A stretch of 11,387 nucleotides of DNA. Origin: Candidatus Bathyarchaeota archaeon. GTDB lineage: Archaea; Thermoproteota; Bathyarchaeia; Bathyarchaeales; Bathyarchaeaceae. How positions within the stretch are numbered: the stretch's first letter is position 1; each line of letters opens with the position of its first letter. This document shows positions 1 through 6,523 of this stretch, piece after piece. The stretch covers positions 1 to 11,387 of the forward strand of contig JAGLRI010000029.1 of the NCBI GenBank assembly GCA_023136395.1. The letters are read 5' to 3'. The position numbers and the translations under genes are program-made. The notes beneath the pieces are model-generated. The model made no database searches, had not been told where the DNA came from, and saw only the letters and a list, made by a program, of their open reading frames with translations.

Positions 1-80
1 GGAGCTACCTTCTTGTGAGTAGCCGCCCTGAAAGTAGATGAACCTCTTCCGCGTCTTTGAACGCGGATCCTCTTACCCAT
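1..80 (-). CDS. rpl2: 50S ribosomal protein uL2 (L2), N-terminal fragment cut by window edge
   Basis: The reverse strand from the ATG at 80-78 reads MGKRIRVQRRGRGSSTFRA..., continuing to ...THKKVAP at the window edge. This is the characteristic basic start of archaeal/eukaryotic uL2, the large-subunit protein near the peptidyl-transferase centre. Only 26 full codons are present and the rest lies to the left of the window. A GGAG Shine-Dalgarno sequence (complement of 91-94) lies 10 nt upstream of the start. The gene is divergent from eS30, with a TATA box for this strand at 123-130. An upstream ATG at 85-83 is out of frame and is not used. Confidence 0.93.
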   Translation of the reverse strand, partial: MGKRIRVQRRGRGSSTFRAATHKKVA

Positions 81-122
81 GGCATCACTGCTCCTAATAA
101 AACATATACATTGATGAACAGT

Positions 123-130
123 TATTTAAA
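123..130 (-). promoter_or_regulatory. TATA box for rpl2
   Basis: On the minus strand these bases read TTTAAATA, the archaeal TBP consensus, beginning 50 nt before the rpl2 start codon. This places the transcription start near 103 and gives a leader of roughly 20 nt that contains the GGAG motif. Confidence 0.6.
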
Positions 131-200
131 CGACACTAACCACTAACACCGAGACCTTAGTTTAAACGTAAATTGTTTAAACCAGTCATTATCCAGAATA

Positions 201-208
201 TTTAAATA
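201..208 (+). promoter_or_regulatory. TATA box for eS30 gene
   Basis: TTTAAATA lies 44 nt before the eS30 start codon and is identical to the box serving rpl2 on the other strand. Predicted transcription start is about 227, giving a short leader that carries AAGGAG at 229-234. Confidence 0.6.
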
Positions 209-244
209 AGAAATTAATACCTTCATTCAAGGAGAAAAAGTCTT

Positions 245-436
245 TTGCCAACACACGGATCTCTTTCGAAGGCGGGAAAGGTAAGAAGTCAAACGCCGAA
301 AATTGAGTCAATAACGAGAAAAAGTCAAATTCCAAGAGCACAAAATCGAAGAAAATATAACAATCGCGAAATCCTAGGAAGAAACATTGGTCAATATAGC
401 CCTAACAAAAGACGATTTCGTAGGAGAAGAAGGTAG
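245..436 (+). CDS. rps30e: 30S ribosomal protein eS30
   Basis: A 63-residue, very basic protein beginning MPTHGSLSKAGKVRSQTPKI, which matches the archaeal eS30 signature (HGSLxKAGKVRxQTPK). A middle stretch IPRAQNRRKYNNR and a C-terminal arginine tract (RRFRRRRR) also fit this small-subunit protein. The start is TTG, supported by AAGGAG at 229-234 with a 10-nt spacer and by the family N-terminus beginning exactly here. It has its own promoter and is divergent from uL2. In archaea eS30 is known mainly from TACK and Asgard lineages, which is the best taxonomic hint in this end of the window. Confidence 0.93.
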   Translation: MPTHGSLSKAGKVRSQTPKIESITRKSQIPRAQNRRKYNNREILGRNIGQYSPNKRRFRRRRR

Positions 437-548
437 CTAACCTTAATTTAATCGTTTATTCAAATCATTCATTCTTGCAATAAGCTCAAAATTAGGATTC
501 TTTCCAGAACTTTTTGTGTTCATTTACTTCTAAACTTTTCAACATAAT

Positions 549-557
549 AATTTTTTT
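549..557 (+). terminator. Possible T-run terminator after eS30
   Basis: A run of seven T inside a T-rich stretch about 115 nt past the eS30 stop codon. Archaeal termination commonly uses T-rich tracts without a hairpin. The assignment rests only on base composition. Confidence 0.3.
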
Positions 558-699
558 ATTAAAGCGTCTCTGATGAATGATAATACCTGATGTCAAATTC
601 ATTCTCGTTAAAGAAGTAAACGTTTCAGTCAGATTCAGGATTAGGTTATATCTACCTTTTTGTTCCTAGCTTCTGAAAGCATAAACTGCATATTTGAAT

Positions 700-725
700 G
701 TTAATCTATATTAAAATAGATTAAC
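700..725. repeat. Perfect 10-bp inverted repeat with 6-nt loop
   Basis: GTTAATCTAT at 700-709 pairs perfectly with ATAGATTAAC at 716-725 around the loop ATTAAA. It lies 127 nt before radB, away from both flanking genes. It could be an operator, a transcript-end hairpin or part of an unrecognised RNA; nothing in the sequence decides. Confidence 0.7.
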
Positions 726-852
726 CTCAGAATAAAGAGTTTCAATATTCCATCCACTTTTTTTCTTTTCGATGCATACTTTAGCGGATATTATTCTTTT
801 TTGTTAAAGTAAAACAAAACTATTTATTTTTAGGTTTACATCCGCTTTAGAT

Positions 853-1554
853 GTGAAGCTCTTGAAGCACACAATTTCAACGGGGTGTAGTTCGCTTGAC
901 AAGTTATTAAATGGAGGTTTTCCAATTAATGGAATTTCCCTACTTTATGGGGAAGCGGAAACGGGCAAGACCTCACTCGCCATACAGTGCGCAGTTAACT
1001 CTGCAAGGAAGGGTTATAAAACGATATTCATAGACTCAGACGGTGTATTTTCTATCCAGCGCCTTACACAAATAGCCCATCACGACTTTGAGGAGATTTC
1101 ACCTTTGATAAATCTAATAAGACCAACTACATTTCAGAAACAAACCTTCACAATAGATCATCTTGATGAGTACATAACTAAGAGAGTTGGATTGATAGTT
1201 GTTGACACCATTACGTTTTTATATCGTATCAAACTCGGAACTCTTGAAGAAACATTCACATTAAATCGTGAATTGAACAGGCAAGTTGCATGTCTTGCCC
1301 AAATTGCTAAAACCCGTAAAGTAGCAATTCTTATCACTAGTCAAGTTCGAAGCATTTTTAAAGAAGGACAAGATGGTGTTGAACCAGTGGCAACAAGAGT
1401 ACTAATGTTCTGGTCAGATGTGGTAATCAAATTAAAACGTACAGGGCAGACTCATGTGATAAGAGCCTTTCTTGAAAGAGACACCGAAGGCAAACGCTCC
1501 ACGAGTTGTTACCTTAAGGTAGAAAACACCGGTGTTCAGGAGTTTAGCCGCTAA
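853..1554 (+). CDS. radB: DNA repair and recombination protein RadB
   Basis: A 233-residue RecA/RadA-family ATPase of RadB size, lacking the N-terminal helix-hairpin-helix domain of RadA. The start STGCSSLDKLLNGGFP is typical of the family, followed by Walker A GEAETGKT (residues 33-40) and Walker B LIVVD (114-118). The segment ILITSQVRS (about residues 157-165) fits the L2-proximal region of the core. RadB is an accessory recombinase paralogue that binds ATP and DNA and modulates RadA. The start is GTG at 853; the ATG two bases upstream is followed at once by a stop. A weak TATA-like TATTTATTTT at 821-830 would give a leaderless or nearly leaderless transcript. The gene stands alone; the next gene on the same strand is a pseudogene. 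Confidence 0.9.
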   Translation: MKLLKHTISTGCSSLDKLLNGGFPINGISLLYGEAETGKTSLAIQCAVNSARKGYKTIFIDSDGVFSIQRLTQIAHHDFEEISPLINLIRPTTFQKQTFTIDHLDEYITKRVGLIVVDTITFLYRIKLGTLEETFTLNRELNRQVACLAQIAKTRKVAILITSQVRSIFKEGQDGVEPVATRVLMFWSDVVIKLKRTGQTHVIRAFLERDTEGKRSTSCYLKVENTGVQEFSR

Positions 1555-1592
1555 AATTATTTCTTCTGACCAAAAATAAATGAGTGAAAGGT

Positions 1593-2080
1593 ATGTCAGA
1601 ATCGATCATTAATATCATGTATGATGCTTTGCACCTCATATTCCCCGCTTATTGTGCCAATGCGGCACCTGTGATTTTTGGTGGCGGTTCCCCCCATTGA
1701 CGCGGGAAAGATCTTTCTATACGGTCGACCGATATTAGGTTCACGTAAAACCATTCGAGGATTTTTCGCTGGTTTAGCTATTTGAACCTTTGTAGGTTTT
1801 ATTCAAAATAACGTGTTACTTGGATTCATGCTCTCTCTAGGAGCGCTAATTGGCGATTTAACTGAATCTTTTATTAAACGAAGAATTGGATTTCCTCCAG
1901 GAGCCTCACTTCCTGTAGCAGACCAACTCGATTTCGTCGCGGGTGCCCTCCTTTTTCTCCCTACTAGTTTCACAGCCCACTTTACAAGTAATCTTAATTA
2001 CAATAATAATTACGCTACCCATACACCTTTTTACTAGCTGCTTAGCCTACCTCCTAGGCGTGAAAAAAGACCCTTGGTGA
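1593..2080 (+). pseudogene. carS: CDP-archaeol synthase (CarS/DUF46) pseudogene
   Basis: Three frames together rebuild a CarS protein: PAYCANAAPVIFGGGSP, then IDAGKIFLYGRPILGSRKTIRG, then LLGFMLSLGALIGDLTESFIKRR and DQLDFVAGALLF, ending in LPIHLFTSCLAYLLGVKKDPW and the stop at 2078-2080. CarS transfers CTP to the archaeal digeranylgeranylglyceryl phosphate in the membrane. The breaks are: one extra C in the C6 run 1690-1695, an in-frame TGA at 1783-1785 where glycine is expected (GGA to TGA), and one extra T in the T5 run 1952-1956. In addition the conserved LGDGKT motif is LGSRKT here. Four independent lesions make a decaying gene far likelier than sequencing error. The enzyme is needed for membrane lipids, so an intact copy should exist elsewhere. 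Confidence 0.87.
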
Positions 2081-2281
2081 TTAAGCGGTTTCAACAATAA
2101 ACATAATCAAACCGAAAGAAACAATTCTCACAAGGATAGCAAAGACTTTAGTCCATAAATAGTAGGGAAGCTAAAAAAAAAGCATAGAACTCCTAATGAA
2201 AACACATCTAACATATAGTAAGTTAATCCTTCCCTTCGTGTAGTTGAGTAGTATGTGTAGGGAATAAGATCAACATAAGGG
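2081..2281 (-). pseudogene. Possible remnant of a membrane-protein gene
   Basis: The minus strand shows two adjoining open stretches in different frames. The first, beginning within the 3' end of the EF-like gene, reads ...YYMLDVFSLGVLCFFFSFP; the second reads KVFAILVRIVSFGLIMFIVETA and stops at 2081-2083. Both are hydrophobic and membrane-segment-like. They could be joined by a shift near the T9 run (complement of nine A at 2173-2181) or just after it. There is no usable start codon and I do not recognise a family. It lies directly beside the carS pseudogene and may share its history. Chance open frames in AT-rich DNA remain a real alternative. Confidence 0.3.
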
Positions 2282-2551
2282 CTAAATACTCACTTTCTTA
2301 TACACGATGTCTTTCTCTCTAACTCTCTTTTCAACTTTAAATCCTATAGCGTCCCCAGATTTTGCCTTTTCAACCTGCTTGTGCTCTATTTCCATTGATT
2401 TTATTGTTTGTTCGAAGTCTGTTGTGCTCCCTTTTATTCTGATTTTGTCCCCTACAAAAATTGGAGCTGTTACATAAACTATAGCCACCTCAATTTTAAC
2501 GTAGTAGTGCTCCACCACTCCAACTTCTTGCAATTCTTCTTCTGCTGACAT
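2282..2551 (-). CDS. Translation elongation factor-like small protein (EF-Tu domain 2-like)
   Basis: An 89-residue protein that resembles archaeal stand-alone beta-barrel proteins related to domain 2 of EF-Tu/IF2-type translation GTPases. Diagnostic stretches are VGVVEHYYVKIEVAIV, then VGDKIRIKGSTTDFEQTIKSMEIEH, then AKSGDAIGFKVEKRVREKD. No GTP-binding motif is present, so it cannot be a GTPase itself; its partner and role are not established. A TATAAA sequence on the minus strand roughly 30 nt before the ATG suggests a leaderless transcript. The gene is divergent from elp3, sharing a very short promoter region. Confidence 0.75.
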   Translation of the reverse strand: MSAEEELQEVGVVEHYYVKIEVAIVYVTAPIFVGDKIRIKGSTTDFEQTIKSMEIEHKQVEKAKSGDAIGFKVEKRVREKDIVYKKVSI

Positions 2552-2622
2552 AATTGTATCTATTTGCGTTTATAGTAAAAAATGTTTATCTACGTAAATT
2601 TTTGAAGTGACAGAAGCAAGCA

Positions 2623-2630
2623 TTTATCTA
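2623..2630 (+). promoter_or_regulatory. Candidate TATA box for elp3
   Basis: TTTATCTA begins 32 nt before the ATG at 2655, the right distance for a leaderless transcript starting at that ATG. The same 8-mer also occurs at 2585-2592, 22 nt before an in-frame GTG at 2607, so two starts are possible; the downstream one fits better. Confidence 0.4.
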
Positions 2631-2654
2631 AAAAGCAGGAAACGTTATCTTTTG

Positions 2655-4253
2655 ATGAGTTCAATGACTGAAGTTGTCTACAGAGAGATCATTGAGTGTT
2701 TAAAGAAGATCCCAAATCCAGTTAGGAAAGATGTTAATGTAATTAAGTTACAAGTCGCTGGGAAATACAAGTTAAAAAAGATTCCCTCCAACTCCGAGCT
2801 GATAAGTAACCTAAAGCTCCACGAAAGAGAAAAGCTTCTTCCCCTCCTACGGAGAAAAGCAGTTCGCTCAATCTCTGGAGTTACCGTAATTGCTGTGGTA
2901 ACTAAACCCCACTCCTGTCCCCATGGAAAATGCGCTTACTGTCCAGGGGGTCCCCCACAAGACGTGCCTTCAGCATACGTAGGTCGGGAACCAGCTATTA
3001 TGCGTGGTCTTCAACACAGTTTTGATCCTTTTCTTCAAGTTAAAAACAGAATAGAGCAACTTCAAGCAATTGGACATGTTGTAGATAAATCTGAAATCGT
3101 TATAATGGGTGGCACTTTTCCCGCTACGTCCCTTGACTATCAAGAACGATTCGTTCAACGATGTCTAGACGCAATAACCGATACGAAGTCCTTTACCCTT
3201 CAACAAGCAAAAAAGAATGCAGAAAAAAGCAAGATACAAAACGTCGGTATCACAGTGGAAACACGACCAGACATAGCTAGAGAAAAGCATATTGATCACA
3301 TGTTATCTATGGGCGTAACTCGTGTGGAGCTTGGTGTCCAAAATATATACGATGATATCTATAATCTAGTTGGTCGAGGACACACTGTCCAAGATGTCAT
3401 TGATGCTACTCGTAAATTAAAAGATGCTGGACTGAAAGTGACGTATCATCTCATGCCTGGACTTCCTGGATCAAACTTTGAACGAGACCTGAGAGCTTTT
3501 AAAAAGATCTTTGAATCCCCCCACTTTAAACCAGACATGATAAAAATATATCCTTGCCTAGTTCTGAAGGGTACAAAAGTTTATGATTGGTGGAAGAAGG
3601 GAAAATATGAACCATACACTAATGAGGAAGCTACTCAACTCATAGTAGAGGTAAAGAAGTTCATTCCTCCTTGGATCAGAATTATGAGAATTCAGAGAGA
3701 TATACCCGCCTTCCTTATAGAAGCAGGTGTGAATCGAAGTAACCTTCGGGAACTTGTTCTACAGAAACTCAAAGAAGAAGGTGTGCAGTGTCGATGCATA
3801 AGATGCCGCGAAGTTGGACATCGATGGTTACGAGAAAAGATGAAACCCAATCCTAACAACATTCAAATACAGGTTACTAAAGAAAAGGCTTCGGATGGAA
3901 TAGAGATTTTCATCTCAGCCGAAGATCCGATTAATGACATTCTTATTGGTCATCTTAGGTTAAGAATTCCATCAGAAAAGGCACATAGACGTGAAATCCT
4001 TCCAGAAGTAACTTCAATTGTACGTGAACTCCACGTTTATGGTCCTCTTGTTCCTGTCGGAAAACAAATAACAAGGGCTTGGCAACATAAGGGATACGGA
4101 AGTATACTTTTATCTAAAGCTGAACGGATGTCCAAAGAGGACTACGATATTAAAAAAATGGTTATTACAAGCGCACTCGGAACAAGGCAATACTATCGAC
4201 GGTTTGGTTATAATTATGATGGACCATATGTTTCAAAATTGTTTGAGGGATGA
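2655..4253 (+). CDS. elp3: Archaeal Elp3: radical SAM/GNAT tRNA wobble-uridine modification enzyme
   Basis: Elp3 builds the carboxymethyl group on C5 of wobble uridine (U34) in tRNA, using SAM and acetyl-CoA. From the chosen ATG the protein has 532 residues, normal for archaeal Elp3. The radical SAM cluster motif CPHGKCAYC is at residues 88-96 and is followed by PGGPP. The radical SAM barrel includes VETRPD and VELGVQ. A CRCIRCREVG zinc-type motif follows, and the C-terminal acetyltransferase domain contains the acetyl-CoA loop WQHKGYGSILL and the terminal YYRRFGYNYDGPYVSK. An in-frame GTG at 2607 would add 16 residues, but the TATA-like sequence at 2623-2630 lies inside that extension and favours 2655 (or ATG 2664). 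Archaea lack the other Elongator subunits. The stop overlaps the gatD start by four bases (ATGA), so the two genes are very likely co-transcribed. Confidence 0.94.
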   Translation: MSSMTEVVYREIIECLKKIPNPVRKDVNVIKLQVAGKYKLKKIPSNSELISNLKLHEREKLLPLLRRKAVRSISGVTVIAVVTKPHSCPHGKCAYCPGGPPQDVPSAYVGREPAIMRGLQHSFDPFLQVKNRIEQLQAIGHVVDKSEIVIMGGTFPATSLDYQERFVQRCLDAITDTKSFTLQQAKKNAEKSKIQNVGITVETRPDIAREKHIDHMLSMGVTRVELGVQNIYDDIYNLVGRGHTVQDVIDATRKLKDAGLKVTYHLMPGLPGSNFERDLRAFKKIFESPHFKPDMIKIYPCLVLKGTKVYDWWKKGKYEPYTNEEATQLIVEVKKFIPPWIRIMRIQRDIPAFLIEAGVNRSNLRELVLQKLKEEGVQCRCIRCREVGHRWLREKMKPNPNNIQIQVTKEKASDGIEIFISAEDPINDILIGHLRLRIPSEKAHRREILPEVTSIVRELHVYGPLVPVGKQITRAWQHKGYGSILLSKAERMSKEDYDIKKMVITSALGTRQYYRRFGYNYDGPYVSKLFEG

Positions 4254-5596
4254 AATTGAGTGAAGAATTTGCAGGATATAGAGGAAAAGTAATGCAAACC
4301 TTAAAGAAAGCAGGAGCCAAGATCGGCGATGTCATCAATATCATAAAAGACGAAATATCATACACAGGTATTCTTATCCCGAGATCTGAATATAGTGACG
4401 ATAACCATATCGTGATGAAACTCGAAAATGGGTATAACATTGGAGTCAGCATTACCCCCACAACAAAAATCGAAAAAGTTGGAGGCAGCATCAAACCAAC
4501 TTTCGTCTCCCCATCACTCCCAGAACAAAAGATTAACTTACCAAGAGTGGTAATCGTAAGCACAGGCGGCACAATCGCCAGTAGAGTGGATTATCGAACG
4601 GGGGGGGTACGCCCGGCGCTTTCAGCAAGCGACCTTTATAGCGTTGTTCCAGAGCTATCAGAGATTGCTACAATAGATGCAGAAATCCTTCTTAGTCTGC
4701 TAAGCGAAAACATCACCCCAAAACATTGGTCAAAAATTGCCAAAGCTGTTGCTACTCAAATTGAAAAAGGAGCGACAGGAGTAGTGGTAGCACATGGAAC
4801 CGACACATTAGCGTACACTGCTGCAGCATTAAGCTTTGCAATACAGAATTTACCAGTCCCCGTTGTAATGGTAGGTTCTCAGCGATCAGCTGACCGTCCA
4901 AGCTCAGATGCGGCAACCAATCTAACAGGTGCGGTGATTGGGGCTGCTAAAGCTCCATTCGCTGAGGTGGTTCTTGCCATGCATGAAACAGCTTCAGATA
5001 CATCTATCATTTTCCATCGCGGAACAAAAGTTAGGAAGTGCCATACAAGCCGCAGAGACACATTCGAATCTATTAACATCTCTCCGCTGGCAAGAGTAAA
5101 AGATGGCGAAATTACAACGTTAATTGAGAGTTATAAGGAGAGAGACCCAAAACTGAAAACTAACCTAAAACCAAGTTTTGAAGAAAAGGTGGCACTTATT
5201 AAGTTTCATCCGGGATTAGACCCTAAGATCATTGAGTGGTACACTGATGAGGGCTATAAAGGAATAATCCTTGAAGGAACAGGGTTAGGTCACGTAGGCA
5301 ATTACTGTTTCCCAGCGATTAGAAGAGCCATTGAAAAAAATGTGATTTTAGCCATAACCTCTCAATGTATTTGGGGTAGTGTGAATTTAAACGTTTATGA
5401 CACAGGTCGAGATCTCTTAGCAATGGGAGTTATCCCCCTGGGGGATACATTACCTGAAACAGCTCTCGTAAAGCTTATGTGGATATTAGGATCCCTTAAA
5501 CCCAAAGACCTCAATGAAGCTAAAAGTTTTTTACTTACTAACTTCGTGGGAGAAATTAATTCCAGAAGTATCTTTGTAGAATCTTTCCAAGAATAG
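4250..5596 (+). CDS. gatD: Glutamyl-tRNA(Gln) amidotransferase subunit D
   Basis: GatD is the asparaginase-like subunit of the archaeal amidotransferase. It releases ammonia from an amide donor and passes it to GatE, which converts Glu-tRNA(Gln) to Gln-tRNA(Gln). The protein has 448 residues, a full family length. An N-terminal beta-barrel domain (about 1-90) precedes the catalytic domain VVIVSTGGTIAS, in which T105 is the expected nucleophile. HGTDTLA contributes T184 and D185, and KVRKCHTSRRDTF contributes the likely catalytic lysine K263. All expected active-site residues are present. The start overlaps the elp3 stop (ATGA). Its partner gatE lies 927 nt downstream, separated by purO on the opposite strand, so the two subunits are not in one operon. 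A run of eight G at 4600-4607 does not disturb the frame. Confidence 0.95.
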   Translation: MKLSEEFAGYRGKVMQTLKKAGAKIGDVINIIKDEISYTGILIPRSEYSDDNHIVMKLENGYNIGVSITPTTKIEKVGGSIKPTFVSPSLPEQKINLPRVVIVSTGGTIASRVDYRTGGVRPALSASDLYSVVPELSEIATIDAEILLSLLSENITPKHWSKIAKAVATQIEKGATGVVVAHGTDTLAYTAAALSFAIQNLPVPVVMVGSQRSADRPSSDAATNLTGAVIGAAKAPFAEVVLAMHETASDTSIIFHRGTKVRKCHTSRRDTFESINISPLARVKDGEITTLIESYKERDPKLKTNLKPSFEEKVALIKFHPGLDPKIIEWYTDEGYKGIILEGTGLGHVGNYCFPAIRRAIEKNVILAITSQCIWGSVNLNVYDTGRDLLAMGVIPLGDTLPETALVKLMWILGSLKPKDLNEAKSFLLTNFVGEINSRSIFVESFQE

Positions 5597-5640
5597 ATTA
5601 TTCTAGGTAGTCATTACTAGGATGTTTCTTAGTCACTATT

Positions 5641-5671
5641 TGATCTTTTTTCTCTATTTTTGATTTTTTAT
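5641..5671 (+). terminator. T-rich terminator region after gatD
   Basis: Several closely spaced T runs (4 to 6 T) begin about 45 nt after the gatD stop. This suits hairpin-independent archaeal termination of elp3-gatD before the convergent purO gene. Confidence 0.4.
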
Positions 5672-5756
5672 GGTTTGTAATAGAAAAGGATACCCAATAA
5701 ATATTCAATTTCTTCCTTCGTGTCTCTATTAAAAAGCAAAATGTATTTCTATTATG

Positions 5757-6392
5757 TCAACTTGGATAAATACTGATTTCAAGTAAATTGTTCTCAATAA
5801 AAGAAGCAATTGTACATAGGGGGTGAGTAAAGGTTTTGAAGATGTATCTTTCATGTACAGTTTCGGCTGCTTCTCTTGCATTTATCGCATTAAAATCCAT
5901 CAAAACATTGTTTGAGGGATCTGTTTTTCTGTAAGTTGCAACATAATAAGCTAAACCGGGTTTAAATGGAAAAGATCGGACAATTAAATTTCTGTTTGAA
6001 ACTATACCTAAGACATGATTTTTTTTACTTGCTAAACCTACGATTCTTGGTGTTTTGTAGACATCATTTTCTGGGCCCAATTCTGACAATACTTGAGTGA
6101 ATGCCTTAACTGGAGGTAATCCTGCAATCGTTTTTTTGTATATATTTTTAAGATGGGATCCATTAGCTATGAGTACAGAGATTTTGTTTACGACTTGAAG
6201 ACAAGGATAGGTAATAAGAGAATTTCTTAAAACTTCTGTATCTTGACCTAAAAGTGATACTACATGCGCGGTTTTGCTATTTGTATTAAATTTGATCTTA
6301 CGATGTGTAAAACTACGACTTGCTAACCTATAAGCCGCAACAATTGCACCGTTTTTTGAAGCTCCCACAAAAAGAAGGCGGCCAACATACAA
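5757..6392 (-). CDS. purO: Archaeal IMP cyclohydrolase PurO
   Basis: PurO closes the inosine ring in the last step of purine synthesis, converting formylated AICAR ribotide (FAICAR) to IMP. It is an archaeal enzyme unrelated to bacterial PurH. The 211-residue protein shows the family order: MYVGRLLFVG at the N-terminus, AAYRLASRSF (11-residue block about residue 20), VLIANGSH, then DVYKTPRIVGLA and a C-terminal THPLCTIASFI matching the family's HPVA-type end. The TTG start at 6392-6390 is chosen because MYVGR is the normal family start and an ATG four bases inside is out of frame. A TATA box lies at 6430-6437. It is convergent to gatD and divergent from gatE, breaking the gatD-gatE pair. Length is about normal and no lesion is seen. 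Confidence 0.85.
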   Translation of the reverse strand: MYVGRLLFVGASKNGAIVAAYRLASRSFTHRKIKFNTNSKTAHVVSLLGQDTEVLRNSLITYPCLQVVNKISVLIANGSHLKNIYKKTIAGLPPVKAFTQVLSELGPENDVYKTPRIVGLASKKNHVLGIVSNRNLIVRSFPFKPGLAYYVATYRKTDPSNNVLMDFNAINAREAAETVHERYIFKTFTHPLCTIASFIENNLLEISIYPS

Positions 6393-6415
6393 TCTGCATC
6401 TCTCACAGGTGTTAT

Positions 6416-6431
6416 GCTAGCTAGCTAGCTA
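6416..6431. repeat. (GCTA)4 self-complementary repeat in the purO promoter
   Basis: Four tandem copies of GCTA form a 16-bp perfect palindrome between the purO TATA box and its predicted transcription start. A related CTAGCTAGCTA lies at 11195-11205. It could be an operator, a cruciform site, or a low-complexity tract. Confidence 0.75.
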
Positions 6432-6437
6432 TTTAAA
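6430..6437 (-). promoter_or_regulatory. TATA box for purO
   Basis: The minus strand reads TTTAAATA, identical to the boxes of rpl2 and eS30, beginning 45 nt before the TTG start. The GCTA repeat overlaps its downstream edge. Confidence 0.55.
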
Positions 6438-6443
6438 GTCTAA

Positions 6444-6478
6444 ATACATAAAGTCGAGTGCAGGATTATACATAAAGT
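6444..6478. repeat. Direct repeat ATACATAAAGT upstream of gatE
   Basis: The 11-mer occurs at 6444-6454 and again at 6468-6478, a 24-bp period (about two helical turns). It lies between the purO and gatE starts, 46 nt before gatE. It may be a pair of regulator sites or duplicated TATA-like elements for gatE. Confidence 0.5.
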
Positions 6479-6523
6479 GGAGAAAGGTGTTAGCAAAAGC
6501 TTGAGCTTAAAATGGTGGAATAA

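Larger units (their letters stand above)
437..852. other. AT-rich intergenic region without a convincing gene
   Basis: About 415 nt separate eS30 from radB and all plus frames are full of stops. Visible elements are a T-rich stretch at 549-557 after eS30, a perfect hairpin at 700-725, and a TTTATT-type sequence just before radB. A 26-codon minus-strand ORF (523-443, starting MNTKSSGKNPNFELIARMND) looks mildly protein-like but has no supporting context, so I do not call it a gene. No tRNA-like fold or clear C/D-box sRNA was found by eye. Confidence 0.6.

Noticed and set aside
571..590. C/D-box sRNA suggested by CTGATGA followed by CTGA
   Set aside because: No matching C' and D pair at a normal distance and no terminal stem.
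1783..1785. TGA recoded as an amino acid in the carS frame
   Set aside because: TGA serves as the normal stop of elp3 and the SSB gene here, and the same frame has two indels as well.
4600..4607. Run of eight G in gatD as a frameshift or slippage site
   Set aside because: The frame is intact across it and the encoded residues (RTGGVR) fit the family.
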